From positions 930,001 through 994,000 of the forward strand of contig CAVZPR010000002.1 of assembly GCA_963777285.1 (NCBI GenBank): a stretch of 64,000 bases of DNA, in the 5' to 3' direction. Both the position numbers and the translations under genes were made by a program. Within the stretch, counting starts at the first letter, position 1, and every line of letters starts with the position of its first letter. The notes under the pieces were generated by a model, which had not been told where the DNA came from, made no database searches, and worked only from the letters and a program-made list of their open reading frames with translations. This DNA is from JAFARE01 sp963777285 (lineage in GTDB: Bacteria; Chloroflexota; Dormibacteria; Aeolococcales; Aeolococcaceae). Shown piece after piece: positions 55,699 to 63,666 of the stretch.

Positions 55699-57153
55699 GT
55701 GCAGCCCATCGTCGTCGCCAACCGCGCTCCGCTGGCACTGCAGCAGGCGGATCCGTACCGGGGCACGCCCGAGCGCCTGGTCAAGGGCGCGGGCGGACTC
55801 GTCACCGCGCTGAGCTCGCTGGCGGCGGCGACGCACGCGATCTGGGTGGCGATCGCGCGGGACGACGCCGACCGAGCCCTTGCGGCGCGCGGCGACCCTG
55901 CGTCGCTGGAGACCGACGACGGCACGCACTACCGTGTGGCCTTCGTCGACCCGGGCCGCGAGGCGTACGAGCTGTACTACAGCGTGATCGCCAACCCGCT
56001 GCTCTGGTTCATCCAGCACTACCTGTGGGACCTTGCGAGGGAGCCGGTCGTCGATGCGTCAATCCACGGGGCGTGGACCAACGGCTACGTCAACGTCAAC
56101 CGTCAGGTCGCCGAGCGGGTCGTGCAGGCGGCGCGAGAGGCGGCGCGTCCCCCGCTCGTGTTCGTGCAGGACTATCAGCTGTACTGCGTGCCGCAGCTGG
56201 TGCGCGAGCAGCTGCCGGACGTGCGCATCCAGCACTTCGTGCACATCCCCTGGCCCACGCCGCAGTACTGGAACATCCTGCCCAAGCACATCCGCGACGC
56301 CATCGTGCACGGGCTGCTGGGCGCGGACATCATCGGCTTTCAGACGAGCCGCGACGTGCGCAACTTCCTGACCACGTGTGAGGAGAACCTGGGGCTGGCG
56401 GTCGACCTGCGCGAGCGCACGGTGTTCTTCGACGGGCGCGCCGTGTGGGTGCGCAACTACCCGATCAGCATCGACACCGCAGAGTTGCTGCGCATGGCAG
56501 AGCGGCCCGATGTCCAGGAGGAGGAGGCGCGTCTGCGGCAATGGCGGCCGAACCGGCTGATCCTGCGCGTGGACCGCACCGACCTGAGCAAGAACATCGT
56601 GCGCGGCTTTCTCGCGTACGAGCGCCTGTTACAGGCGCATCCCGAGCTGCACGGCGAGGTGATGTTCTGGGCGTACCTGCAGCCCAGCCGCCAGGACATC
56701 GACGACTACCGTGCGTACCTCGGCAGCGTGCTCAGCGTCGCCGCGCGCATCAACCGCGCCTACAGCCGCGGCGGCTGGACACCGATCCGCGTCGAGGTGG
56801 AGGACAACATGATCCGCGCCGTCGCCGGCTACAGGAACTTCGACGTGCTCCTGGTCAACCCCATCTACGACGGCATGAACCTCGTGGCCAAGGAAGGACC
56901 GCTGTGCAACCGCCGCAACGGCGTGCTGGTGCTCAGTGAGAACGCCGGTTCACACGAGGAGCTGGGTGAGCACGCCCTCACGGTCAATCCCTTCGACATC
57001 GACGAGACTGCGGAGGCGCTGCACCGCGCGCTCACCATGGACCTGCGCGAGCGGCGGGCCCGGGCCACGCGCATCCGTGAGGTGGTCCGTGCCAACGACA
57101 TCTCCCGCTGGATCGCGGGCCAGCTGCAGGACCTCCGCGACCTGATCGGCTGA
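55699..57153 (+). CDS. otsA: Trehalose-6-phosphate synthase (GT20)
   Basis: 484 residues. Joins UDP- or ADP-glucose to glucose-6-phosphate. VVANRAPLAL begins the N-terminal domain; FVQDYQLYCVPQLVREQLP, HIPWPTPQYWNILP, GLLGADIIGFQTSRD, LRVDRTDLSKNIVRG and NPIYDGMNLVAKEGP are family blocks. No OtsB phosphatase gene is adjacent. With TreS/Mak/GlgE/GlgB it would link trehalose synthesis to alpha-glucan. GTG at 55699 gives the expected N-terminus; a TAGCAT box lies at 55604-55609. Confidence 0.93.
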   Translation: MQPIVVANRAPLALQQADPYRGTPERLVKGAGGLVTALSSLAAATHAIWVAIARDDADRALAARGDPASLETDDGTHYRVAFVDPGREAYELYYSVIANPLLWFIQHYLWDLAREPVVDASIHGAWTNGYVNVNRQVAERVVQAAREAARPPLVFVQDYQLYCVPQLVREQLPDVRIQHFVHIPWPTPQYWNILPKHIRDAIVHGLLGADIIGFQTSRDVRNFLTTCEENLGLAVDLRERTVFFDGRAVWVRNYPISIDTAELLRMAERPDVQEEEARLRQWRPNRLILRVDRTDLSKNIVRGFLAYERLLQAHPELHGEVMFWAYLQPSRQDIDDYRAYLGSVLSVAARINRAYSRGGWTPIRVEVEDNMIRAVAGYRNFDVLLVNPIYDGMNLVAKEGPLCNRRNGVLVLSENAGSHEELGEHALTVNPFDIDETAEALHRALTMDLRERRARATRIREVVRANDISRWIAGQLQDLRDLIG

Positions 57154-57163
57154 TCCGCCCCGG

Positions 57164-57355
57164 TCAGTGCCCCAGCAGGCTGAAGCCGGCGATGAAGAGC
57201 CAGCCGATGAGCGCGCCCACGGTCACCCACAGCGCCACCCAGCCGCGGTCGCTCTGGCCGCGGCGGCGTCGCAGATAGCGAAGCCGGACCGCCAGGCTGT
57301 CGGCGCCGCTCGGCGCAGCGGCTGCGACGGGCTTCTCGTGGGGATCGAGAGACAT
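57164..57355 (-). CDS. Small single-span membrane protein
   Basis: 63 residues. An N-terminal polar part with a basic cluster (RLRYLRRRRGQSDRG) precedes one C-terminal membrane segment (WVALWVTVGALIGWLFIAGF). ATG at 57355. No family recognised; it ends 10 nt from the convergent otsA stop. Confidence 0.6.
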   Translation of the reverse strand: MSLDPHEKPVAAAAPSGADSLAVRLRYLRRRRGQSDRGWVALWVTVGALIGWLFIAGFSLLGH

Positions 57356-57523
57356 CGGCGAGATGGGGAACGGCCCTCGGCCCGCCGGGGTTACAGGCCC
57401 GTCACAGCCGTCGACGGCTCCGCGAGCAGACTCCATCGGCTAGTATCAAGAAAACACCCGTCGCGGAGGGGGACAAGCGCAGGCCGCCGCTGTCATGCTC
57501 GGCGGCCTCACCAGGGCCACGCC

Positions 57524-57868
57524 ATGACATCCGCAGAGTTGACCCAAGCCCCGCCCGGCCGCATGGACCTCGACAAACCGCTGTACACGTTGAGCATCGC
57601 TGCCGAGATCCTGGAGATTCACCCGCGGACGCTGATGATGTACGAGGCACTCAAGCTCGTCGTGCCACAGCGAACCTCGACCAACCGGCGCCGCTACTCG
57701 CAGCGCGACCTGCTGACCCTGCAGGCGATCCAGCGCCTCACCCGGGGGCACGGGCTCAACCTCAACGGCGCGCGGCTGGTCATCGAGTGCCTGCGGCTGC
57801 TCGACGAGAAGGGGATCGCCAGGCCGGGCGAGCTGCGCGAGGTGAACATCGAGCACGTGCGGATCTGA
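57524..57868 (+). CDS. MerR-family regulator, HspR-like (paralogue 1)
   Basis: 114 residues. The helix-turn-helix lies in YTLSIAAEILEIHPRTLMMY (about 22-41), then the wing RTSTNRRRYSQRDLLTLQAI and the HspR-like LTRGHGLNLNGARLVI segment. HspR proteins repress chaperone genes; no dnaK operon is visible here. It is a close paralogue of the gene at 58343. A possible -10 (TAGTAT) is near 57439. Confidence 0.88.
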   Translation: MTSAELTQAPPGRMDLDKPLYTLSIAAEILEIHPRTLMMYEALKLVVPQRTSTNRRRYSQRDLLTLQAIQRLTRGHGLNLNGARLVIECLRLLDEKGIARPGELREVNIEHVRI

Positions 57869-57883
57869 GCCCGCCGGCTCAAG

Positions 57884-57914
57884 TTGGCAACGCACGCGTG
57901 CATAACATTATACT
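57884..57914 (+). promoter_or_regulatory. Promoter upstream of the response regulator gene
   Basis: TTGGCA at 57884-57889 and TATACT at 57909-57914 (19-bp spacing; CATTAT at 57906-57911 would give 16) in the gap after the first HspR-like gene. Between them lies a GCACGCGTGC palindrome (57892-57901), a possible operator. Confidence 0.55.
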
Positions 57915-57974
57915 GGGCCACTCAGGTTTGACTTGCAGGGCCGCTCAGCGCCGCGGCCGTTAGGCGGAGGTAGC

Positions 57975-58358
57975 GTGAACGGCGACGACGCCATCGATGT
58001 CCTGCTGATCGAGGACGATCAGGACTTCCTGGATCTGTACCGCATGCGCCTGGAGCGCGACGGGTACCGGGTGCACACCGCGAACACGGGCGAACAGGGC
58101 CTGACCAAGGCCGCCGAGCTCAAGCCGGACATCGTCTTCCTCGACGTGCGCCTGCCCAGCATGGACGGCTTCGAGGTTCTCAGGCGGCTGCGCGACGACA
58201 GCGCCACGGCCACCGTGCCCGTGGTGTTCCTCAGCAACTACGGAGAACAGGACATGGTCGATCGGGGACGTCAGCTGGGAGCGCTGGAGTTCCTGGTGAA
58301 GGCGCACACCACCCCGGTCGAGCTGTCAGAAGGGATCGAAGAATGGCTGAAGGAGTGA
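57975..58358 (+). CDS. Single-domain response regulator (CheY-like receiver)
   Basis: 127 residues, receiver domain only. The acidic pocket is in VLLIEDDQDFL; the phosphoacceptor Asp is in PDIVFLDVRLPSMDGFE (about 60); Ser is in VVFLSNYG (about 92) and Lys in FLVKAHT. No output domain, so it should signal by protein contact. GTG at 57975 after GGAGG (57966-57970). It overlaps the second HspR-like gene by 16 nt. Confidence 0.93.
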   Translation: MNGDDAIDVLLIEDDQDFLDLYRMRLERDGYRVHTANTGEQGLTKAAELKPDIVFLDVRLPSMDGFEVLRRLRDDSATATVPVVFLSNYGEQDMVDRGRQLGALEFLVKAHTTPVELSEGIEEWLKE

Positions 58359-58693
58359 GCGGGCTCGCGGCCCCCGGAAGCCCGGGAATCGACAAGCCGA
58401 TCTACACGCTGAGCGTGGCCGCGGAAATTCTGGCGACCCACCCGCGGACGCTGATGATGTACGAGACCGTCGGGCTGATCACGCCGCACCGTACCTCCAC
58501 CAACCGCCGGCGCTATACGCAGCGTGACGTGAGCAAGCTGCAGGCCGTGCAGAACCTGACCCGCCGCCATGGTGTCAACCTTGCCGGCGTGCGCCACCTG
58601 CTCAAGCTGCTCGTCCTGCTGCGGGAGCACCAGGTGAAGCCCCCCGAGGAGTTGAGCAGCGTGGACGTGAGCATGCTCGAAGCGGCCGGATGA
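58343..58693 (+). CDS. MerR-family regulator, HspR-like (paralogue 2)
   Basis: 116 residues. Same architecture as the gene at 57524: YTLSVAAEILATHPRTLMMY, RTSTNRRRYTQRDVSKLQ and LTRRHGVNLAGVRHLL. It is translated from within the response regulator's 3' end and overlaps the next gene (ATGA), so all four downstream genes may be one transcript. Its phosphorelay partner could be the receiver protein upstream. Confidence 0.88.
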   Translation: MAEGVSGLAAPGSPGIDKPIYTLSVAAEILATHPRTLMMYETVGLITPHRTSTNRRRYTQRDVSKLQAVQNLTRRHGVNLAGVRHLLKLLVLLREHQVKPPEELSSVDVSMLEAAG

Positions 58694-59109
58694 CCCGCGC
58701 CGCCGAGCCCGAGGAGGGCATCGCCGCGATCGGCCGCGACGTGGCCAGCGATGCCGCCCGGCTGGTGCGCGCCGAGATCGACCTGGCCAGGTCGCAGCTG
58801 GTGGACGCGGCCAAGCGCCTGGTCGTCGCCGTCGTCCTGCTGGTGTCAGCCGCCCTGCTCCTGCTGATCGCGGTGATCGAAGCCCTGGGTGCGATCCCGT
58901 CCGAGTTCGGCCCCAAGCTGTTCGGCAACGCCTGGCTGGGCTGGCTGGCCCTCGGTGGGATCTTCCTGGTCGTCGCCGGCCTGCTCGCCCTCCTCGGAAC
59001 CAGGGCGGTGTTCCGCTCGTTGAGGGAAGGGAAGCACACGGTCGACACCCTGAAGGAGGACGGCGAGTGGCTCAAGCGGTTGAGCAAGCGCAGAAGCAAC
59101 GGGACCTGA
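58690..59109 (+). CDS. Holin-X-like membrane protein
   Basis: 139 residues. An amphipathic N-terminus (LVRAEIDLARSQLVDAAKR) precedes two membrane segments (about 44-66 and 80-103) and a basic C-terminus. This form matches the actinobacterial holin-X/DUF1469 type of membrane protein found next to DUF3618 proteins; it is not evidence of a prophage. It overlaps both neighbours. Confidence 0.75.
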   Translation: MTRAAEPEEGIAAIGRDVASDAARLVRAEIDLARSQLVDAAKRLVVAVVLLVSAALLLLIAVIEALGAIPSEFGPKLFGNAWLGWLALGGIFLVVAGLLALLGTRAVFRSLREGKHTVDTLKEDGEWLKRLSKRRSNGT

Positions 59110-59513
59110 GCAAGGAGGCGCTCGTTGCCGACCTCGACCGCCTGGAGGCGAAGGTGAGGTCGGAGCTCGACGTCCGCGCGCGGCTGCGCCGCGACGGGGC
59201 CCGGCTCTTGGCGCTGGGGGGCGCCGTGGTCGTGGTGATCGGCGCCATCGTGGTGCTGCGCGTCCGGCTCGGCGGCCGGCATGAGGCCGAGGACCGCGCC
59301 GATCCCGCCTCCCTCGAGGACGTCGCCGCGGAGCTCCGCGAGATCCGCCGCGCACTCGACAAGCAGTCCAAGGGCAAGTCGGGGTCGCTCGGCCAGAAGG
59401 CGCTGCTGCGGGTGTTGAGCGCGGCGGGCGCCGCCGCAGGGACGTTCGCGGCCCGGCAGGTGCTGGCCCGGCGGCCGGCGAGAGAGGACACCGGGAGGCC
59501 GGGTGCCGCCTGA
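59067..59513 (+). CDS. DUF3618-like membrane protein
   Basis: 148 residues. A coiled-coil N-terminal part (LVADLDRLEAKVRSELDVR), one membrane segment (about 50-67), a second helical region and a weakly hydrophobic C-terminal stretch. GTG at 59067 overlaps the previous gene by 43 nt. The function is unknown; its position before the PBP gene suggests an envelope role. Confidence 0.65.
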   Translation: MAQAVEQAQKQRDLSKEALVADLDRLEAKVRSELDVRARLRRDGARLLALGGAVVVVIGAIVVLRVRLGGRHEAEDRADPASLEDVAAELREIRRALDKQSKGKSGSLGQKALLRVLSAAGAAAGTFAARQVLARRPAREDTGRPGAA

Positions 59514-61791
59514 TCCCGACAGCGGCGGCGGAGGATCCGCCGGGGTTGGCACGGGCAGGGGCGCGAGCGCCGCTCGACGCTACCGCCGCCGCGCGGGGCT
59601 GCGCCGCAGCGGCGGCGGCGGCCCGGACAAGCGCTTCGGCATGGGCCGGCGCACGCGCCGCGTCGTGTTCAGCGTGCTGGCGTTTTTCGGCGCCATCGTG
59701 CTGGTGCTCACCGGGCTGGTCGTGTATGCCGCGCTCACCCTGCCCAACATCAACGACATCGGCCAGGCGACCGGGACCATAAAGATCCTCGACCGCCATG
59801 GCAACCTCATCGCCGAGGTGGGGCACGACGCGCAGCAACGCATCACGGTGCCCCTCAGCCAGATCGCGCCCATCATGCAGGAGGCGCAGCTCGCCGCGGA
59901 GGACCGCAACTTCTACAGCGAGGGGGCGTTCGACTTTCCTCGCGTGGTGAAGGCGGTCATCGACGACCTCATCCTGCGCCGCCCCGCGGAGGGCGCCAGC
60001 ACCATCACGCAGCAGCTGGTGAAGCAGGCGTTCTTCGGTGCGCAGGCGTCGAAGGATCCGCTGCGCAAGATCCGCGAAGCGTTGCTCGCCCAGGAGATCG
60101 AGGGCAAGTGGAGCAAGCAGGAGATCCTCGACCAGTACTTGAACATCACGTATTACGGCGAGAACGCGTACGGGGTGGAGGAGGCGGCGCAGCGGTATTT
60201 CGGCAAGCATGCGTCGCAGCTCGACCTGCCCGAAGCCGCGTTGCTCGCGGGGCTGCCGGAAGCGCCCTCGGGCAACGACCCGTATCGCAATCCGGATGGT
60301 GCGTACCAGCGCATGCACTACGTGCTCTCGGGGCTGGTGGAGATGGGCAAGCTCAGCCAGGCGCAGGCAGACGCGGTCGATCCCCTCGTCGGGGGTACGT
60401 CACCGTCGCCGGCCGACGCCGCACTGCAGCAGAAGAACCAGCAGGCGGTGCAGGCGGACCTGCTCAACGGTCACAGCGGCATCACGGTCGGTCTCGCCCC
60501 GCACTTCGTGCAGTACATCGAGGACGAACTGCAGACGCAGTTCGCTGACGATCCCAGCTACCTGGACGGCAACCTGACGGTCACGACGACCCTGGACCTG
60601 GGCATCCAGCAGAAGGCCGACAACGCGGTCCAGCAGGGCGTCGCCAACATCAAGCACGGAGCCAACAACGGCGCCCTGCTGATGATCGACGCGCACACCG
60701 GTGACATCCTGGCGATGGTCGGCTCGGCAGACTTCAGCGACAACTCCATCGCCGGACAGTTCAACGTGGTGACGTCGGGGACGCGCCAGCCGGGCTCGTC
60801 CTTCAAGCCGTTCGTGTACGAACAGGGCTTCAAGGAGGGCGCATTCACGCCGAGCACGGTGCTGGACGACACGCTCGCCGAGTCACGCCAGCTGGGCAAC
60901 GTGCACGACTTCGACGACCGCTACCTGGGCCCCATCACCGCAGCGCGTGCGCTGCTGCTCTCGCGCAACGTCGCCACCGAGCAGGCGATGGAGTTGGCGG
61001 GGATCGACAACGTCATCAACTTCGCCCATGAGGCCGGAATCACCACGCCGATTCATCCGTACGTGAGCTCGGCGATCGGCACCTCGGCCCTCAAGATGAT
61101 CGACCTCACCTCGGCGTATGCCGCTTTCGCCAACGGCGGCCACAAGGTGACGGCGCGTGGCATCCTCAAGGTGGTCGACGGCAACGGCAACGTCCTCGAG
61201 GACCTGACCCAGCCGGCGGGTGAGGGCGACGTGATGACCCCGGCACAGGCCTGGAGCATCACGAACATCTTGCGCAACTACCCGCGGACATGGGGCCTCG
61301 ATTTCAGGTGGCCCACCGCCGGCAAGTCGGGTACCACGCAGAACTTCATCGACGCCTGGTACATGTCGTACACGCCGGACTGGGTGGTCGGCACCTGGGT
61401 CGGTCACACCAGCGGCACGAGCACCGCAGAGGTGCCCATGGACCAGGTCTACGGCGTGACCGAGGCGCAGTACATCGCGGTGCCGTTCGTCAACTCACTG
61501 CCACGACCCAGCGCATTCGTGCCGGTCGCGGGTGCGCTCTCCGATTGCTCGTCGCAGGACACGTCGTTCGTTCCGAGCCAGGCGGGCTGTCCGACACCGA
61601 CACCGTCGCCGAGCGCGAGCCCGTCGCCCTCGCTGACTCCGACGCCGAGCGTCACCGCGACGCCGACGCTGTGCCCGGTGTTGACCAGCCCGTTCCCTTC
61701 GCCGGTGCCGAGCGGCTGCCCCACACCGACGCCCACGCCCACGCCGTCACCCTCGTCGGGCGGTGCCGGCACCGGCGGCCCGAGCCCGTAG
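59503..61791 (+). CDS. Class A penicillin-binding protein (bifunctional GT51/transpeptidase)
   Basis: 762 residues. Basic Arg/Gly-rich cytoplasmic tail (about 1-50), one membrane span (about 52-75), GT51 with EDRNFYSEGAFDF (catalytic Glu about 133) and STITQQLVKQAFF, then transpeptidase: Ser432-x-x-Lys435 in RQPGSSFKPF, LLLSRNVATEQ and PTAGKSGTTQNF. The last 75 residues are Pro/Thr/Ser repeats, probably wall-spanning. Polymerises and crosslinks peptidoglycan. GTG at 59503 overlaps the previous stop. Confidence 0.95.
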   Translation: MPPDPDSGGGGSAGVGTGRGASAARRYRRRAGLRRSGGGGPDKRFGMGRRTRRVVFSVLAFFGAIVLVLTGLVVYAALTLPNINDIGQATGTIKILDRHGNLIAEVGHDAQQRITVPLSQIAPIMQEAQLAAEDRNFYSEGAFDFPRVVKAVIDDLILRRPAEGASTITQQLVKQAFFGAQASKDPLRKIREALLAQEIEGKWSKQEILDQYLNITYYGENAYGVEEAAQRYFGKHASQLDLPEAALLAGLPEAPSGNDPYRNPDGAYQRMHYVLSGLVEMGKLSQAQADAVDPLVGGTSPSPADAALQQKNQQAVQADLLNGHSGITVGLAPHFVQYIEDELQTQFADDPSYLDGNLTVTTTLDLGIQQKADNAVQQGVANIKHGANNGALLMIDAHTGDILAMVGSADFSDNSIAGQFNVVTSGTRQPGSSFKPFVYEQGFKEGAFTPSTVLDDTLAESRQLGNVHDFDDRYLGPITAARALLLSRNVATEQAMELAGIDNVINFAHEAGITTPIHPYVSSAIGTSALKMIDLTSAYAAFANGGHKVTARGILKVVDGNGNVLEDLTQPAGEGDVMTPAQAWSITNILRNYPRTWGLDFRWPTAGKSGTTQNFIDAWYMSYTPDWVVGTWVGHTSGTSTAEVPMDQVYGVTEAQYIAVPFVNSLPRPSAFVPVAGALSDCSSQDTSFVPSQAGCPTPTPSPSASPSPSLTPTPSVTATPTLCPVLTSPFPSPVPSGCPTPTPTPTPSPSSGGAGTGGPSP

Positions 61792-61806
61792 CGTCCGGGC
61801 GGCGCG

Positions 61807-62127
61807 TCAGTGCTTGCCGAAGAGGTCCGTGAGGCGGCCGTCGTGACCGGCAAGGACGGCGTGGAGCTCGAGCAGCTCGTCGCCGCTGATAGGATCCGCC
61901 ACCGCCGGCCGGCCCTCGTCGAACACCGGTTCGCGCTCTTCCTCCGCCTCGGTCTGGAAGATGATCTGGAGCAGGTTCTCGTCGTTGCACGACGCGCACG
62001 TCACCCGAACCAGCGCGCGGTTGCCCTGCTGCGCCAGGACGTTGATGCCGCAGTCGGCCATGTTCTCGCCGCATGCGGAGCACCGATAGCGGCGAGCCTG
62101 AAATCGGAGCAACTCGAGCAGATCCAT
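61807..62127 (-). CDS. Small zinc-ribbon protein
   Basis: 106 residues. CSAC (near 16-19) and CASC (near 44-47) form a likely four-Cys zinc site, followed by an acidic C-terminal half. No family recognised. The ATG at 62127 is 8 nt after TATACT (62141-62136), itself about 15-16 bp from TTGACG (62162-62157), so this is the clearest leaderless promoter in the window. Confidence 0.7.
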   Translation of the reverse strand: MDLLELLRFQARRYRCSACGENMADCGINVLAQQGNRALVRVTCASCNDENLLQIIFQTEAEEEREPVFDEGRPAVADPISGDELLELHAVLAGHDGRLTDLFGKH

Positions 62128-62135
62128 CCCGATCC

Positions 62136-62162
62136 AGTATAGGACGGGTGAACGGGCGTCAA
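62136..62162 (-). promoter_or_regulatory. Promoter of the zinc-ribbon gene (-35 TTGACG, -10 TATACT)
   Basis: On the minus strand TTGACG (62162-62157) and TATACT (62141-62136) are near-consensus. The -10 ends 8 nt before the ATG, placing the transcript start at the start codon. Confidence 0.65.
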
Positions 62163-62207
62163 ACCAGGAGGCTGAATTGGCCTCGGGTAGACTGCTGGGC
62201 GTCCCGA

Positions 62208-62282
62208 TGGGGAGTGGCCAAGTGGTAAGGCAGCTGACTCTGGATCAGCCAATCAGAGGTTCGAATCCTCTCTCCCCAGCCA
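62208..62282 (+). tRNA. tRNA-Gln(CTG)
   Basis: A 75-nt cloverleaf. Acceptor TGGGGAG (62208-62214) pairs with CTCCCCA (62272-62278); discriminator G and an encoded CCA follow. The anticodon stem CTGA/TCAG holds the loop CTCTGGA with anticodon CTG. The T arm is AGAGG-TTCGAAT-CCTCT. A TAGACT box at 62188-62193 may be its -10. Confidence 0.97.
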
Positions 62283-62516
62283 TTGTGTCCCAGTTTTCCA
62301 GGGGGTAAATCTCGTTATTCGAACTCGGGCTCCGGCGATGCGGCACAGCCGCCCCGCGTCCGATGGTCAGGTCCGCGAGGGTCCGGAGTGTGCTGCCAGA
62401 CGCCTGTCTGGGACCGGGTCCGGCTTTCGAAACCGTGCGCCCGAGATTTGGCTGATAGTGACGCTAACATCGCACTGCGTTGCTGGTTAGCCTGAGCGCC
62501 ACCGAAGCAGTGCCCT
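62283..62516. other. Gene-free stretch downstream of tRNA-Gln
   Basis: No supported gene, clear terminator or repeat is seen. Base composition is more mixed than in the surrounding genes. The end of a tRNA gene is a common integration site, but no integrase or att duplication is visible here. Confidence 0.4.
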
Positions 62517-62876
62517 CTAGCGCGAAATGTTGCCGGCTGGTCGACGTTTCGATGGCAGAGACCGGGCATACTCGACGCCGCGATCCACCCACGTACCCAG
62601 CGAGCGGGTTGTTCGCACCGCATCTGTCGGCACACGCACCCAACCCCGCATCTCTCGTCCGCGCATCACCACGAGCAGCGCTGATCCTTTCGCAACCAAA
62701 CCTTCTGACTCATCCGGGTCGACGTGCACCAGCAAACCGCCCTGCCCGCTCGCTGCCACGGCCATGTTCCCGCCGGCCAGAAACGCCAGCCCTCCGAACA
62801 TGCGTTGCTCCGTCACGTCGCGCTCTGCTTCAACGAGCGCTCGAATGCGGTCGGCGAGTTCGGCGTCGTAGGCCAC
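62517..62876 (-). CDS. TfoX N-terminal domain-like protein
   Basis: 119 residues. RIRALVEAERDVTEQRMFGGLAFLAGG-type N-terminus (continuous family signature around residues 9-35) and GGLLVHVDPDE identify the TfoX/Sxy N-terminal domain, alone without the C-terminal domain. The role of stand-alone versions is unclear; competence control should not be assumed. GTG at 62876, 2 nt after the HxlR gene stop. Confidence 0.8.
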   Translation of the reverse strand: MAYDAELADRIRALVEAERDVTEQRMFGGLAFLAGGNMAVAASGQGGLLVHVDPDESEGLVAKGSALLVVMRGREMRGWVRVPTDAVRTTRSLGTWVDRGVEYARSLPSKRRPAGNISR

Positions 62877-62878
62877 GA

Positions 62879-63568
62879 CTAGGTTGCCATCGCGGCTTCG
62901 GCCTGTGCCCGCACCCACATTGGCGTGCCGAACAGCTCGAAGAAACGCCCGACAAAGTTGTCGTCACCCTGGAGCACCCGCAGCCGCCCCTCCTGGCGCG
63001 CTCGCCGCCATGGCTGCTGCTCGATGAGCAGCGCATTCAACGTCTCCTCGTCCATCACCATCACGACGTCGGGTAGGCTGGCACTGCCCTGTCGCGTAGT
63101 GCAGCGGCCGTCAGCGACGCGCACCTCGAACACCTGGTTGCCGATGCGCAGCTCCCACGTCATGCGCAGCTCGCCCGCGTCCTCCGGGTGGAAGCGTCCG
63201 CGGAGGGCGACGAAGTAGGCGCGCGGGACGAGCACATCCCCGTCGCCAGGCCTGCCGAGAAACTGTGCGCCCCAGCGACCGAGCGCGAGGAGCACCGGCT
63301 CCAGTCCCTGCCCCGTCTGCGTCAGCTGGTACACGGCCGACCCCGCCGGTGGGGGCAGCGTGGCCCGGCCCAACACGCCGGCCCCCTCGAGTTCTCGCAG
63401 CCGGTCGGCGAGCATGTTGGTACTGATCCCCGGCAGGCCGGCGGCCAGATCGCCATAGCGCATCGGGCCCAGCAGCAGATCGCGAACGATCAAAAGCGTC
63501 CATCGGTCACCGACGAGATCGAGGCCTCGGGCGAGGGCGCAGTACTGGTGATAGCTCCGCTTGGTCAT
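62879..63568 (-). CDS. HxlR-family transcriptional regulator
   Basis: 229 residues. The N-terminal winged helix has YCALARGLDLVGDRWTLLIV, LLGPMRYGDLAAGLPGIS and LADRLRELEGAGVL, typical of HxlR. A further C-terminal domain (about 115-229, possibly SCP2-like) makes it longer than minimal HxlR proteins. It is divergent from the MFS exporter, so it probably controls it. ATG 63568 chosen; ATG 63580 is possible. Confidence 0.88.
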   Translation of the reverse strand: MTKRSYHQYCALARGLDLVGDRWTLLIVRDLLLGPMRYGDLAAGLPGISTNMLADRLRELEGAGVLGRATLPPPAGSAVYQLTQTGQGLEPVLLALGRWGAQFLGRPGDGDVLVPRAYFVALRGRFHPEDAGELRMTWELRIGNQVFEVRVADGRCTTRQGSASLPDVVMVMDEETLNALLIEQQPWRRARQEGRLRVLQGDDNFVGRFFELFGTPMWVRAQAEAAMAT

Positions 63569-63590
63569 CGCTTGCCCCATGATACTACGA

Positions 63591-63607
63591 ACTTGATTTT
63601 TACAAGT
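63591..63607. promoter_or_regulatory. Candidate HxlR operator and MFS promoter
   Basis: ACTTG (63591-63595) and CAAGT (63603-63607) form an inverted repeat with a T-rich centre in the AT-rich gap between hxlR and the MFS gene. HxlR-type regulators bind short palindromes of this kind. A plus-strand -35 TTGATT (63593-63598) and -10 TATATC (63614-63619) overlap it, 15 bp apart. Confidence 0.5.
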
Positions 63608-63666
63608 AGGGCCTATATCATTTCGCAGCACGACGCACCGGAGCGGTATCGGAGGTGACGAGAACG

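Noticed and set aside
58690..59109. Holin gene as a sign of a prophage
   Set aside because: No other phage genes are near; holin-X-like membrane proteins are common chromosomal genes next to DUF3618 proteins.
62318..62340. TTCGAACTCGGG after tRNA-Gln, looking like a second tRNA end or att copy
   Set aside because: No cloverleaf fits, and the match to the tRNA-Gln end is too short to call an attachment site.
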